The notes under the pieces: generated by a model
Database searches by the model: none
Told to the model about the DNA's origin: nothing
The model's input: only the letters and a program-made list of their open reading frames with translations
Position numbers and translations under genes: made by a program
NCBI GenBank assembly: GCA_020629935.1
Contig: JAHDCJ010000013.1
Coordinates: forward strand, 1 to 62,036
Reading direction: 5' to 3'
DNA length: 62,036 nucleotides
Source: Saprospiraceae bacterium
Lineage (GTDB): Bacteria; Bacteroidota; Bacteroidia; Chitinophagales; Saprospiraceae
Part shown: piece after piece, positions 11,278-19,777 of the stretch
Layout: the number at the start of each line of letters is the position of its first letter
Position numbering within the stretch: the first letter of the stretch is position 1

Positions 11278-13173
11278 ATGGATTCAAAGAGTATCCTCGT
11301 TCTATTCCTTATCAACTTACTCCTTTTGGGAGCAGGGCTTTCCTCTGCCCAACAAGTAGGCAATGAAGTCTTTTTAAAAGGAACCTATTTAGAAGTTGGT
11401 GTTTCTCGATGTGGCTCTTATGGCACCAAAGGTCAACCGCCTACCTCTGGCAACTATCATCCAACAGAACTTGGTTTAGGATTCGTAGCAGATCAAGATC
11501 AAGATGGTTGGACTGTAGGTTCTCCGATTTACTGTGGAGACTATTTTCTTCCTGGTTCACCAGTAGAAGGTTGGTCTTTAGAAATCAACGGTATTCCTAG
11601 ACCCAATGCCAACACCAATACTTCCGCAGATATCTGTTTGCAAAATTCCATTATAGGCAACAATACTTCTTATTCCAGTTTAGGTGGTGTTTTATCTACT
11701 ACTTGGGAAGGTTCTATAGATAACATTTATATTTCAATTACAACCACATTCCCCGACACGGCATTGTATTTCGTAGGAAATGTATTGCTTTGTAATAATA
11801 GCAACGAAGATATAAGTGATCTCTATTTTTTACGACATGTAGACCCCGACAATGATGCGCATTGGACGGGCAATTACAATACAACCAACAATATTGTTTC
11901 CCAACCAGGTACCAATTCATTTGATGCCTTAGTCACCGCAAGAGGAGAAAGTGGTTGTTTTATTGGTTTAGGAAGCCGATCATCCAATGCTAAAGTTTCC
12001 TGGGGCGGATTTAATGTGCCTAGGCCTAGTGATGTATATAATGGGATAGCTCCTTTTTCGCAAAGTGGACAAGAGACTAGCGATATAGGTATGTCGCTTG
12101 CCTTTAAAATTGCCTCTCTTCCTGTAGGAAATTGTGAATGTTTCTCCTATGCATATGTGCTCAATGCCAATCAATTGGAAACCGCATTGAGTGCAACAGA
12201 AGCTATTCGTTTTCAATTTGATGAAAATGACATTACTAATTCTTTAGAAGCCTATGCCTGTGTGGGTGACACCTTCGATCTTTCTGTTAGTGGAGGAGAA
12301 AATTGGACCTGGACAGATCCCCTAGGAAATCCTTATCCTGGAAATGAAATCAAATACTTACCTACAGTTCCTGACACCTTATATTTTACTGCAACAGGAG
12401 ACGTCGGTTCTTGTGGAATTAGTCAACGGATTATTACAATTTATGCCACAGAATCACCTGATCAAGGTTTAAATTTGGGTCCTGATTTATACTTTTGTAA
12501 TGTAGATACGGTTGCTTTAAATGCATTTGTAGAAGGAGGCACGAATTATTATTGGCAAGATGGTACAATAGGTCCAGCATATAATGTCACCTCTTCTGGA
12601 ACCTACAATGTAGTAGTAAGACACCAATGCTTAGGTGTTATGTATGATACCATTGATGTTATTATAGATCGAAATTTTGAAACATTAAATCTGGGTTTAG
12701 ATCAAATCGTTTGTTTAGGGAACACGATTCAGTTAGATGCAAATACTACACAACCCAATGCGACTTATCAATGGAATACAGGTTCCACAAATTCTAGTTT
12801 AACAATAAGTGATGCGGGTTTTTATTCGGTTACCGTCACTTCAGACGTTTGTATTTCTACCGATGAAATCCAGGTAACTTATGAAGATTGTTCCGAATGC
12901 GAAATTACATTTATTCCCAATGTTTTCTCTCCAAATTATGATGGCATTAATGATGAGTTTCGGCCTTTTGGATGTAGCCCTTCTGTCTATGAACTTAAAA
13001 TCTTTGATCGATGGGGACAATTATTGTTTGTTTCCAATTCCATTTCTGATGGGTGGGATGGAAAATTGAATGGCCAGTTCATGAACCCTGGTGTTTATGT
13101 TTATATTATTGACTATGTAAATTTACAAGGAGAAAAAATTCAGAAAACGGGTGATTTTACGTTGCTCGATTAG
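11278..13173 (+). CDS. Secreted protein with gliding/T9SS-type C-terminal sorting domain
   Basis: 631 residues. A signal peptide (ILVLFLINLLLLGAGLSSAQ) is followed by about 290 residues of an uncharacterised Asn/Thr/Gly-rich beta-type region with several Cys, then two Ig-like repeats (about 380-540, with NLGPDLYFCNVDTVALNAF and NLGLDQIVCLGNTIQLDAN) and a C-terminal domain starting CEITFIPNVFSPNYDGIND and ending FTLLD. The last part matches the gliding-motility-associated C-terminal domain (CHU_C type), which directs export through the type IX secretion system and surface attachment. The N-terminal ligand or enzymatic function is unknown. It is a good candidate for an adhesin or surface structural protein. 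Confidence 0.85.
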   Translation: MDSKSILVLFLINLLLLGAGLSSAQQVGNEVFLKGTYLEVGVSRCGSYGTKGQPPTSGNYHPTELGLGFVADQDQDGWTVGSPIYCGDYFLPGSPVEGWSLEINGIPRPNANTNTSADICLQNSIIGNNTSYSSLGGVLSTTWEGSIDNIYISITTTFPDTALYFVGNVLLCNNSNEDISDLYFLRHVDPDNDAHWTGNYNTTNNIVSQPGTNSFDALVTARGESGCFIGLGSRSSNAKVSWGGFNVPRPSDVYNGIAPFSQSGQETSDIGMSLAFKIASLPVGNCECFSYAYVLNANQLETALSATEAIRFQFDENDITNSLEAYACVGDTFDLSVSGGENWTWTDPLGNPYPGNEIKYLPTVPDTLYFTATGDVGSCGISQRIITIYATESPDQGLNLGPDLYFCNVDTVALNAFVEGGTNYYWQDGTIGPAYNVTSSGTYNVVVRHQCLGVMYDTIDVIIDRNFETLNLGLDQIVCLGNTIQLDANTTQPNATYQWNTGSTNSSLTISDAGFYSVTVTSDVCISTDEIQVTYEDCSECEITFIPNVFSPNYDGINDEFRPFGCSPSVYELKIFDRWGQLLFVSNSISDGWDGKLNGQFMNPGVYVYIIDYVNLQGEKIQKTGDFTLLD

Positions 13174-13174
13174 T

Positions 13175-13939
13175 CTATTCTTCTTGCTCATTATTTCTTT
13201 GATAACCGAGATTACCTTCATCTAAAACTTCTCCTTCTAAAATCATATGTACTTCTCTATTGTCATCAGAAAAAGGAGAACGAATTTGGTGTTCTTCAAT
13301 CAGTTTTCTCGAATATCGAATACCTAAGTATAAAGCGACAAAAGCTAAGATTGCTAAACCAGGGAAGTTTCGTTGAAAAAGGAAAAAGTCATAGGCTCCA
13401 TGTAAGAATACCGCACCAAAAAAGCCTTTGAACAACAAGGTTAATCGATTTGCTTTATCAAACTTTGCCAAGCCTACGAAATAACCCATAATTACTGCAA
13501 AAGCGCCATGCGCAGGAACTGCGGTAAACATCCTTAAGACTCCTGTTCCCACACCCAATTCCATCACATAAAGTAGGTTTTCCAACGTAGCAAAGCCCAT
13601 TCCTATCATTACAGAATATACAATGCCATCTAAAGGTTCGTTAAAATATGTCCTTGGAAAAGGATAGGTTCTTAGAATTGCAAATTTGACAAACTCTTCG
13701 CTTCCTGCAACGACCACAAAAGCAAAAATTGCAGTGATAATAATATTGTCCGATTCTACAAAACCAAGGCTTGTACCAAATTCCTCCATAAAAATGGCGG
13801 GGATTGTACTCAACATTCCCAAAATAAAACAAAAAATCAGAGCACCATGTGGCTCCTTTTCATGTTCATCTTTTAGATAAATCCAATAAGCTATCGCTAA
13901 GCCTGGGAGTATTGCAAGAAATACGGAGAATACATTCAT
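13175..13939 (-). CDS. PrsW-family intramembrane protease
   Basis: 254 residues with about seven hydrophobic segments. Family motifs: EEFVKF (about residue 81), FATLENLLY and PAHGAFAVIMGYFVG, then AVFLHGAYDF. These Glu and His residues resemble the proposed zinc-binding and catalytic sites of PrsW, which in Bacillus cleaves an anti-sigma factor. A hydrophilic tail follows the last helix. The target here is unknown; no anti-sigma gene is next to it. The gene converges with the secreted-protein gene, their stop codons separated by a single base, with no room for a terminator between. Confidence 0.88.
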   Translation of the reverse strand: MNVFSVFLAILPGLAIAYWIYLKDEHEKEPHGALIFCFILGMLSTIPAIFMEEFGTSLGFVESDNIIITAIFAFVVVAGSEEFVKFAILRTYPFPRTYFNEPLDGIVYSVMIGMGFATLENLLYVMELGVGTGVLRMFTAVPAHGAFAVIMGYFVGLAKFDKANRLTLLFKGFFGAVFLHGAYDFFLFQRNFPGLAILAFVALYLGIRYSRKLIEEHQIRSPFSDDNREVHMILEGEVLDEGNLGYQRNNEQEE

Positions 13940-14416
13940 TTATTTTTCTTTGGGATTTTGGTTTGATAAATAAGAGATGCGTTTCCCTTAATATATACAC
14001 CATAAAATCAAAGAACTAAATTAAGTAATTCTCTTTTGTTTTTACCTTTAATTGCTAATTAAATGATTTGGGGCTTGCACTGTCGTGCCGGTCCTTTTCA
14101 GGCTTCGCTCATCGCTCGGTGCTGCGCACGCCTCCTTCGTCGCCCCCTCCAAGCACCTAAGCCAATTAAGCATCGCCTATTTCAGTCCACTTAATTGATA
14201 CGGAATGACTAGCTTCGGCATAGGGATAGACGCGGTATGCGCACAGCGCAGCGAGCACATAATAGCAGATAGTCCGCCCTTAAAAAACTCGTTTTTTAAA
14301 GGGATGCCCCAAAATAATCCCCGACACCTTAAAATTATTTTTGATTTATTATTCATCAAGAGATCATCCTAAGATGTAGGTGATTAGTCCAGTTGTTTAT
14401 TCATGTTTTAACCTGA
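13940..14416. other. Gene-free stretch holding a structured repeat
   Basis: About 480 bases between PrsW and hchA, both on the minus strand. The middle (14067-14314) is a GC-rich repeat described separately, clearly different in base composition from its surroundings. No ORF in it looks like a protein gene. The flanks are AT-rich and may hold the PrsW promoter. Confidence 0.7.
14067..14314. repeat. Structured intergenic repeat, copy A (full length)
   Basis: A GC-rich block in an AT-rich gap, bounded by inverted ends TTTGGGGC (14068-14075) and GCCCCAAA (14306-14313). The left half has CGCTCATCGCTCGGTGC; the right half begins GGCATAGGGATAG (14217) and contains GCGCAGCGAGCAC and GATAGTCCG, an AT-rich hairpin (CCTTAAAAAAC with GTTTTTTAAAGG), and closes with ATGCC, complementary to GGCAT. 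Such elements are widespread in Bacteroidota intergenic DNA; their role is unknown to me. A role as a REP-like ssDNA element or transcribed structure is inference. Confidence 0.65.
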
Positions 14417-15271
14417 TTAATTCAATTCCTTCAAAAGGGTATTTGCAGCTAATTTCCCTAACTCATTTGATGCTAAAGGACTTGCTCCTGTGATTAATCT
14501 TCTATCTAAACAAACGGTCTTATCTGATTTAGTATTTACTATCTTAGCTCCTAAACCCTTCAACTTTTCACTTAAACCCCACGGCATAAGTCCTGGTAAA
14601 TAACCAATTTTAGGCGTCATCTTATCTACTGAATCTGGGAAAACCGCCATTCGATATCCTTCGTAAATAAATTTTTGATTATCTAAAGTCGTTGATAAAA
14701 GAGAACCTGGCCCATGACAGAGTGTTATGGTAAATAAGTTATTTTCGTGTGCCCAATTCAATACTTTACCTACATTTTTATCTTCAGGAATACCGAGCAT
14801 TGCACCATGTCCACCAGGCACAAAAACGGCTGCGTAAGAATCCGAATCGGCAAATGATTGATCAATAAAATCTTGTAGTTTTTTAGGCTGTTCAAAACTT
14901 GATTTGTGTTCCTTATAAATGGATTGCACATGTTCGTCTTTATTTGGGAAAGCCCACATTTCAAAAACGACGGGTTTTCCTGTGGGAGTGACAATATCAA
15001 AATCAAAACCTGCATTTTTTAGATGTAACATGGGCAATAAAGCTTCTACAGGGTGGTTTCCAGTAGAAAACTTTTTACCATTCTGCATGGTCATATTTTT
15101 TTGTTCTGTAAAAATCACCAAAATCTTGGAGCGTTTTCCCTTATACTTCTGGTATGAAATATTTTCGAAATCCGTCTTGGCAGAAGTCGACAATTTTAAA
15201 GCAATTTTGGAAGGCATGTAAGAACCATCTGACTCTAGTTTTGGGGCAAGACCTAATATTTTTTTTAACAT
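14417..15271 (-). CDS. hchA: HchA/Hsp31-type class I glutamine amidotransferase-like protein
   Basis: 284 residues, the length of E. coli HchA. The DJ-1/PfpI fold is shown by KILVIFTEQKN, the nucleophile elbow ITLCHGPGSLLS (catalytic Cys with adjacent His), FVPGGHGAMLGIP and MPWGLSEKL, which fit Hsp31 closely. Family knowledge: HchA acts as glyoxalase III and chaperone, and has been reported as a deglycase. It is 75 bases downstream of a Crp/Fnr regulator gene on the same strand and may be controlled by it; a carbonyl-stress link is inference. Confidence 0.9.
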   Translation of the reverse strand: MLKKILGLAPKLESDGSYMPSKIALKLSTSAKTDFENISYQKYKGKRSKILVIFTEQKNMTMQNGKKFSTGNHPVEALLPMLHLKNAGFDFDIVTPTGKPVVFEMWAFPNKDEHVQSIYKEHKSSFEQPKKLQDFIDQSFADSDSYAAVFVPGGHGAMLGIPEDKNVGKVLNWAHENNLFTITLCHGPGSLLSTTLDNQKFIYEGYRMAVFPDSVDKMTPKIGYLPGLMPWGLSEKLKGLGAKIVNTKSDKTVCLDRRLITGASPLASNELGKLAANTLLKELN

Positions 15272-15346
15272 TACAATTCTTTTTATTAAATGAATACCTA
15301 AAGGTAATATTCAATTAACTCCTAAAAATTGATGTATGATAAGAAA

Positions 15347-15928
15347 TTATTCATTGGCAATTTCCTTTCGGATTCTACTTAAACTTTCTGTAGTAATTCC
15401 TAAAAAAGAAGCAATGTGATAATTTTTCACATTTTGTTCAATGTCTGGATAAGTGTTTATAAAATGGAGATAACGTTCTTTTGCTGACAACGTTAAATTT
15501 TCGAGGATTCTCCTTTGGAAAGCCGCAAATGCAGATTCTAATTTTTTAATATAAAACTTACTTAATTGCGGTATTTCAACACAAAGATCATCAAAGTCAT
15601 TTTTTGACATTTTAAGTACTGTCGCCTCTTTGATACATTCAATAAAAGAGACCGATTTCTGTTTTTCTTTTCCATAAAGCGCAATATAATCACTAATCCA
15701 CCACCCATTAATTGCAAATTGCAAGGTATGTTCTTTTCCAGAATCGTCAATAAAATAAGTGCGTAAACACCCATTAATTATATAATGCACATCTACCACT
15801 TCTCTATTGGCTTTTAAAAGAAATTCATGCCTTTTTAGACTAATCTTTTCCACCTTTTCAGCCACTTGTTGTATCTCATTATCCGTTAATACAATCTCGT
15901 TAAAAATTTCCTGTAAAATTGAATGCAC
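15347..15928 (-). CDS. Crp/Fnr-family transcriptional regulator, GTG start
   Basis: 193 residues starting at a GTG (MHSILQEIFNEIVL). The N-terminal cNMP-binding-like domain (about 20-120; FLLKANREVVDVHYIINGCLRTYF) lacks the usual RxxS phosphate-binding arginine, as in many Bacteroidota members that bind no cyclic nucleotide. The C-terminal helix-turn-helix is short (YHIASFLGITTESLSRIRKEI). It lies immediately upstream of hchA on the same strand, so regulation of hchA is a reasonable guess. A glycosyltransferase gene ends 19 bases upstream of its start. Confidence 0.85.
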   Translation of the reverse strand: MHSILQEIFNEIVLTDNEIQQVAEKVEKISLKRHEFLLKANREVVDVHYIINGCLRTYFIDDSGKEHTLQFAINGWWISDYIALYGKEKQKSVSFIECIKEATVLKMSKNDFDDLCVEIPQLSKFYIKKLESAFAAFQRRILENLTLSAKERYLHFINTYPDIEQNVKNYHIASFLGITTESLSRIRKEIANE

Positions 15929-15947
15929 TTTTTTCGGTTTTAATTAT

Positions 15948-17006
15948 TTATAATTCGTTTAGGAAACAACTAATCGTGCTTATTAAAATTTGATTATTTA
16001 TACTTTTATCCACACCAGTATAAGCATCTATCACCTCCAATGCCTTTAAAATGTCTACCGCATCTTGTTTTTGATATAAAAACACCTTTTGATCATAAAA
16101 ACGTTGTGCCAAATACTCCTGTTCTGTTTGTCCTGGAGTAGGGATTAAAATCGCTTGTTTACCTAATTTTGCCAGATCCATAATCGTGCTATATCCTGAT
16201 CGAGATATAATGATTTTAGATGCCGACATATATTGATTGAGCGTTTTTGAAGTTAGATAGGGGATACGTTCGATATTTGAAATCATCGTATTTCCTTTAC
16301 CTTCTTGAGGTTTACCTGCCACAAGAATTACTCGTTTATTCAATGATTGCAGGTCTTCACAAAGACGTTTTTCAAGGTAAGTTCGTTGAGGTTCTGGGCC
16401 AGAGAGCACCACTAAAATTTCATATTTCTGAGGCACACGTAATTTAGTCATTCTGCTCAACACACCAATAAACTTAACCCGATCTAAACCTTGGGAAAGG
16501 ACACCAGATAAATTCTGTTTTCCTTCAATATCAGGAACCCAACATTCATCAAATTTTTGAATAAATCGTTTATTAAATTTTCGAACGATAAATTGTAACC
16601 ATTTCCAAGGAATTAAGATATTGATTTGGTGAGTTAAAAATACCGTTTTCGTTTTTTTTGAATAACAACCATAACGATTGTCTGAAATAACTGCATCAAA
16701 TTGATATTGATCGATATATTTAGCCAAGATCTTTTTTTCTTTTCGGATAGCCGATAAAATTTTAGGCATTTGAAAAGCCATATCTTGCACCATCCCTTTT
16801 CCTGAATATTCGATTTGATAAGGTGGCAATTCTAATGTTTGTAGTTGTGGATATTCTTCTTTTAATAAAAGGAGGGCATCCCCATCCGAAGCAATCCAGA
16901 CATCAACATCTTCAACACACAGTTGATTGATTATAGGCATACATCGAGTAGCATGACCCAGCCCCCAATTTAATACACAAACCAAGATTTTTTTTCTTCG
17001 TACCAA
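15948..17006 (-). CDS. GT-B glycosyltransferase-like protein (MurG/MJ1255-type fold)
   Basis: 352 residues. The start ILVCVLNWGLGHATRCMPII carries the GxGHxxR loop of the N-terminal domain in MurG-like GT-B enzymes; the C-terminal domain has ILVVLSGPEPQR, IISRSGYSTIMDLAKLGKQAILIPTPGQTEQEYLA, which is the nucleotide-sugar-binding pattern. The sugar and acceptor are not known. The start codon is a TTG at 17004-17006, the only suitable codon at the beginning of the conserved region. It is transcribed toward the Crp/Fnr gene, with 19 bases between; polysaccharide or glycolipid assembly is a likely setting but no partners are present. Confidence 0.8.
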   Translation of the reverse strand: MVRRKKILVCVLNWGLGHATRCMPIINQLCVEDVDVWIASDGDALLLLKEEYPQLQTLELPPYQIEYSGKGMVQDMAFQMPKILSAIRKEKKILAKYIDQYQFDAVISDNRYGCYSKKTKTVFLTHQINILIPWKWLQFIVRKFNKRFIQKFDECWVPDIEGKQNLSGVLSQGLDRVKFIGVLSRMTKLRVPQKYEILVVLSGPEPQRTYLEKRLCEDLQSLNKRVILVAGKPQEGKGNTMISNIERIPYLTSKTLNQYMSASKIIISRSGYSTIMDLAKLGKQAILIPTPGQTEQEYLAQRFYDQKVFLYQKQDAVDILKALEVIDAYTGVDKSINNQILISTISCFLNEL

Positions 17007-17150
17007 AAGAAACTATTTGTTAACCAATATATTACCTTATCATTGCGTTTTATTTATTTAAAGGTAAAATTTGTCTCTTAAGTATCTATACTATACTTGA
17101 CAATTATTAATCGTATCCTCTAGATAATCTAAATAATCGACAATTTTAAT

Positions 17151-17158
17151 TAAATTTG
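17151..17158 (+). promoter_or_regulatory. Possible promoter -7 element
   Basis: TAAATTTG fits TAnnTTTG, 22 bases before the small lipoprotein gene. No TTG is seen 20 bases upstream, so the call is weak. Confidence 0.4.
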
Positions 17159-17180
17159 ATCATTACAAAATAGAATTCAT

Positions 17181-17300
17181 ATGAAAAAATTAAAAATCGG
17201 GTTTAGCATTGCAGTCATTTGCTTTTTCATTTTAGGTATTTCTTCCTGCAATAGCAGCAAATGTAATTGCCCAAAATTTTCAATTGAACTTTCGAAATAA
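17181..17300 (+). CDS. 39-residue lipoprotein
   Basis: A very short gene missed by length cut-offs. It begins MKKLKIGFSIAVICFFILG, followed by the lipobox ISSC at residue 23, so the mature part is only about 17 residues (CNSSKCNCPKF...), with three cysteines. It ends 7 bases before the start of the S1/P1-like enzyme gene and probably shares its transcript. Small Cys-rich lipoproteins such as this are recurrent and often unrecognised in Bacteroidota. Confidence 0.6.
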   Translation: MKKLKIGFSIAVICFFILGISSCNSSKCNCPKFSIELSK

Positions 17301-17307
17301 GTATTTT

Positions 17308-18585
17308 ATGAACACTTGGTGGATAAAAGGAATGGTGGTATTCCTATTGTTAGGAAGTATGCTTTGTTTTTCAAATTTTGAAGAAAAAGAGGATTGGGGT
17401 TTTTATGGTCACCGCCGTATAAACCGTTTAGCGGTGTTTACCTTACCTCCAGAAATGATAAGTTTCTATAAACATCATATCGAATACATTACAGAACATG
17501 CTGTTGATCCAGACAAACGACGTTATGCGACCAAACATGAAGCGCATCGACATTATATAGATATTGATCATCATGGCACTTATCCTTTCCCTGAATTACC
17601 TAGGGATTGGGATGAAGCTTTAATGAAATATACGGATGTTTTTGCCTTGACAGAATCCGGAGATACTATTCAGCTTTTTGGTAACGAAGTCATGGAAACC
17701 ACTGACTATTGGTTGACCCTAAATGGGCCAGATGTAAAAAAGCATTTTAGAAAAGATAGTATAAAAGTATACAAAACGGTGTATGCTGATTTTTTCAAAG
17801 AAAAGATCATGCCTCAATACTATGAAGATGATTGGATTGTTGAGTGTGAAGACTTAAACAAATTCTTTAAAGATCAACCGATAAAACTCAACTGTAAGGG
17901 GAGTTATGCTAAAGATGAATTGAGTGGATATGGGATTATTCCTTGGCATTTAGAAAAGATGTACCTCCGATTAGTCAAAGCATTTAAAGACAAGAATGCT
18001 AAACGGATTTTACAACTATCCGCTGATTTTGGACATTATGTTGGAGACTCGCATGTACCATTGCATACCACTACGAATTATAATGGACAATTGACCGATC
18101 AAGTAGGTATTCATGGTTTTTGGGAAAGCCGTTTAGTGGAATTATTCTCAGATGAATTTGACTTTTTTGTTGGTCCTGCCGATTATATGGACTATCCTTC
18201 TGAAAAAATTTGGGAGACCGTATTGCGAAGTCATATTTTAGTAGATAGTGTACTGCAAATAGAAAAAAGGTTAAGTCAAACCTTTCCCCAAGACCAACAA
18301 TTTTGCTACGAGCAACGATTAGATCTCACGGTTCGGACCCAATGTAAGGATTATGCCAAAGCGTACCATGATCAAATGAGAGGAATGGTAGAAGAGCGAT
18401 TTACAAAGTCAATACATACCTTAGGGAGTTTTTGGTATTCGGCATGGATTGATGCGGGACAACCCAACTTAAAAAGTTTAATTCGAGAAGACGTTAAGAA
18501 ATCGGATAAAGAGCAAAAGGAACAAGAAGAAATCGAAAAGAAATTTAACGATAAAAAAATTATTGGCCGCCAACATGATGGCTAA
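17308..18585 (+). CDS. Zinc-dependent S1/P1 nuclease / phospholipase C-like secreted enzyme
   Basis: 425 residues from the ATG at 17308; a TTG at 17284 would lie inside the small lipoprotein gene and give a poor signal. A signal peptide (MVVFLLLGSMLCFSNF) precedes WGFYGHRRINRLA, where the conserved N-terminal Trp and first His of the Zn cluster lie. Further ligands: HYIDIDHHG, FGHYVGDSHVPLH and HGFWES, matching the HxxxDxH and HxxxD(E) ligand pattern of the tri-zinc site. Family members cleave ssDNA/RNA or phospholipids; substrate here is unknown. Two small genes follow on the same strand with short gaps and may be in one transcript. Confidence 0.82.
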   Translation: MNTWWIKGMVVFLLLGSMLCFSNFEEKEDWGFYGHRRINRLAVFTLPPEMISFYKHHIEYITEHAVDPDKRRYATKHEAHRHYIDIDHHGTYPFPELPRDWDEALMKYTDVFALTESGDTIQLFGNEVMETTDYWLTLNGPDVKKHFRKDSIKVYKTVYADFFKEKIMPQYYEDDWIVECEDLNKFFKDQPIKLNCKGSYAKDELSGYGIIPWHLEKMYLRLVKAFKDKNAKRILQLSADFGHYVGDSHVPLHTTTNYNGQLTDQVGIHGFWESRLVELFSDEFDFFVGPADYMDYPSEKIWETVLRSHILVDSVLQIEKRLSQTFPQDQQFCYEQRLDLTVRTQCKDYAKAYHDQMRGMVEERFTKSIHTLGSFWYSAWIDAGQPNLKSLIREDVKKSDKEQKEQEEIEKKFNDKKIIGRQHDG

Positions 18586-18596
18586 ATTATAGTAAA

Positions 18597-18851
18597 ATGA
18601 TTAGTTCCAAAGAAATCTGTCAATTGGCTGATCGTATTTTAAATGAATTAACAGCCTTTTCTACTTTTAATACTACGGATGTAATTCCTACCTCTTTTGT
18701 AATCGTAGAGTACACTAAATTACATGGTATTCGTAAAGTTAAATTAGCGTTTGAACATTTGGAAGAACTTGGTTTTTTGAGGAACATCAAAGGTAATTAC
18801 ATGACCATCCATCTCATTGCCAAAGAAAAAGCACATGATTGTATGAATTAA
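18597..18851 (+). CDS. 84-residue protein of unknown function
   Basis: A short protein beginning MISSKEICQLADRILNELT; it resembles a winged helix, with a DVIPTSFVIVEYTKL segment and VKLAFEHLEELGFLRNIKGNYMTIHL, where a helix is followed by a beta wing, as in small DNA-binding proteins. The resemblance is only by secondary-structure reading. It starts 11 bases after the S1/P1-like gene and is followed by a membrane-protein gene 19 bases on, so the three are likely co-transcribed. Confidence 0.65.
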   Translation: MISSKEICQLADRILNELTAFSTFNTTDVIPTSFVIVEYTKLHGIRKVKLAFEHLEELGFLRNIKGNYMTIHLIAKEKAHDCMN

Positions 18852-18870
18852 CCTTACGAAACAGTCGAAA

Positions 18871-19248
18871 ATGAAAGAAGAATTATTGGACGACTTCGTT
18901 ATTTCAGCATATGACGAACCAGCATTAAACATAGTAGCATGGTGGGAAAAAAGACGATGGTATTATAATCTTTTTGTTGGAGGTATTGGTTTCTTAGGGC
19001 TAATATTCTTTTCTCTGTTCCATTCTTTATTCGAGGAGATTCCTTTTTTAGTAATTATCACCTACGGTCTCATGGCCAATGTTTTTTATACTGGAGGATG
19101 GGTGGCAGAAATACTCATCCGAATTTATTTCAAGTCTTGGATTCTAACAGAAAACGCTAGAAAACTTATCTTTATAGTAGGAACCGTTTGTTCTGTCCTA
19201 TTAACCTTAATTATTCTTTTTATTGTAGGTTTAGTTGCCGATTATTAA
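18871..19248 (+). CDS. 125-residue membrane protein
   Basis: Three hydrophobic segments: YYNLFVGGIGFLGLIFFSLF, IPFLVIITYGLMANVF and a C-terminal IFIVGTVCSVLLTLIILFIVGL. A short acidic N-terminus precedes the first. No named family is recognised. The stop codon TAA overlaps the stop of the convergent Fur-family gene, leaving no intergenic space. Confidence 0.7.
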   Translation: MKEELLDDFVISAYDEPALNIVAWWEKRRWYYNLFVGGIGFLGLIFFSLFHSLFEEIPFLVIITYGLMANVFYTGGWVAEILIRIYFKSWILTENARKLIFIVGTVCSVLLTLIILFIVGLVADY

Positions 19249-19670
19249 GTCTGACAATGCTCACAAACGCCCTCTACTAATACAGACACTTTTCTTGTTT
19301 TAAATTTTGCTGGCAATTGAAACTGAGGCACTCGATACTCATCCATGCAAAAAGTTTTTTCACAAGCATCACATTTAAAGTGAATATGGCTATCATGATG
19401 ATGACCACCCGAACACCCTGTAGAGCATAAACCATATTTGACCATTGGTCCTCCATCCATGACTTCATGAAGAATACCTTTTTCTTCAAACGTTTTAAGT
19501 GTACGATAAACCGTTACTTTATCATAAACACCGTCAGTCAATGTTTCTAGATTACCATAAGAAAGGGCATGTTCATTTTTCATAAACAAGGCCAATAAGT
19601 CCATCCGAGTTCGTGTACATTTAAGGCCAACACTTTTCAATAAGTGGGTACTATTTTCTTCAAAATTCAT
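19245..19670 (-). CDS. Fur-family metal-dependent repressor
   Basis: 141 residues from the ATG at 19670. The N-terminal winged helix (CTRTRMDLLALFMKNEHALSY...KVTVYRTLKTFEEKGILHEV) is followed by the dimer and metal domain with GHHHDSHIHFKC, CDACEKTFCMDEY and CEHC, two CxxC-type pairs that build a structural zinc site. His-rich GGHHHDSH resembles the regulatory site. Cannot tell Fur from Zur or PerR from sequence alone; the target is not evident. The gene is convergent with the membrane-protein gene, with overlapping stop codons. Confidence 0.88.
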   Translation of the reverse strand: MNFEENSTHLLKSVGLKCTRTRMDLLALFMKNEHALSYGNLETLTDGVYDKVTVYRTLKTFEEKGILHEVMDGGPMVKYGLCSTGCSGGHHHDSHIHFKCDACEKTFCMDEYRVPQFQLPAKFKTRKVSVLVEGVCEHCQT

Positions 19671-19777
19671 AATATCCAAAGTTAGTTATTTTTTTGAATG
19701 TATAACAAAATTATCCCTAGCTTGTTTTTTTGGTTTACAGTTTTGCATTCTTATCTTAATTTGCCAACTTTACCCTT

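Noticed and set aside
14177..14359. A 60-residue frame on the minus strand in the repeat
   Set aside because: It is composed of repeat A, with codon use unlike any gene here, and the hairpins in the repeat explain the long open frame.
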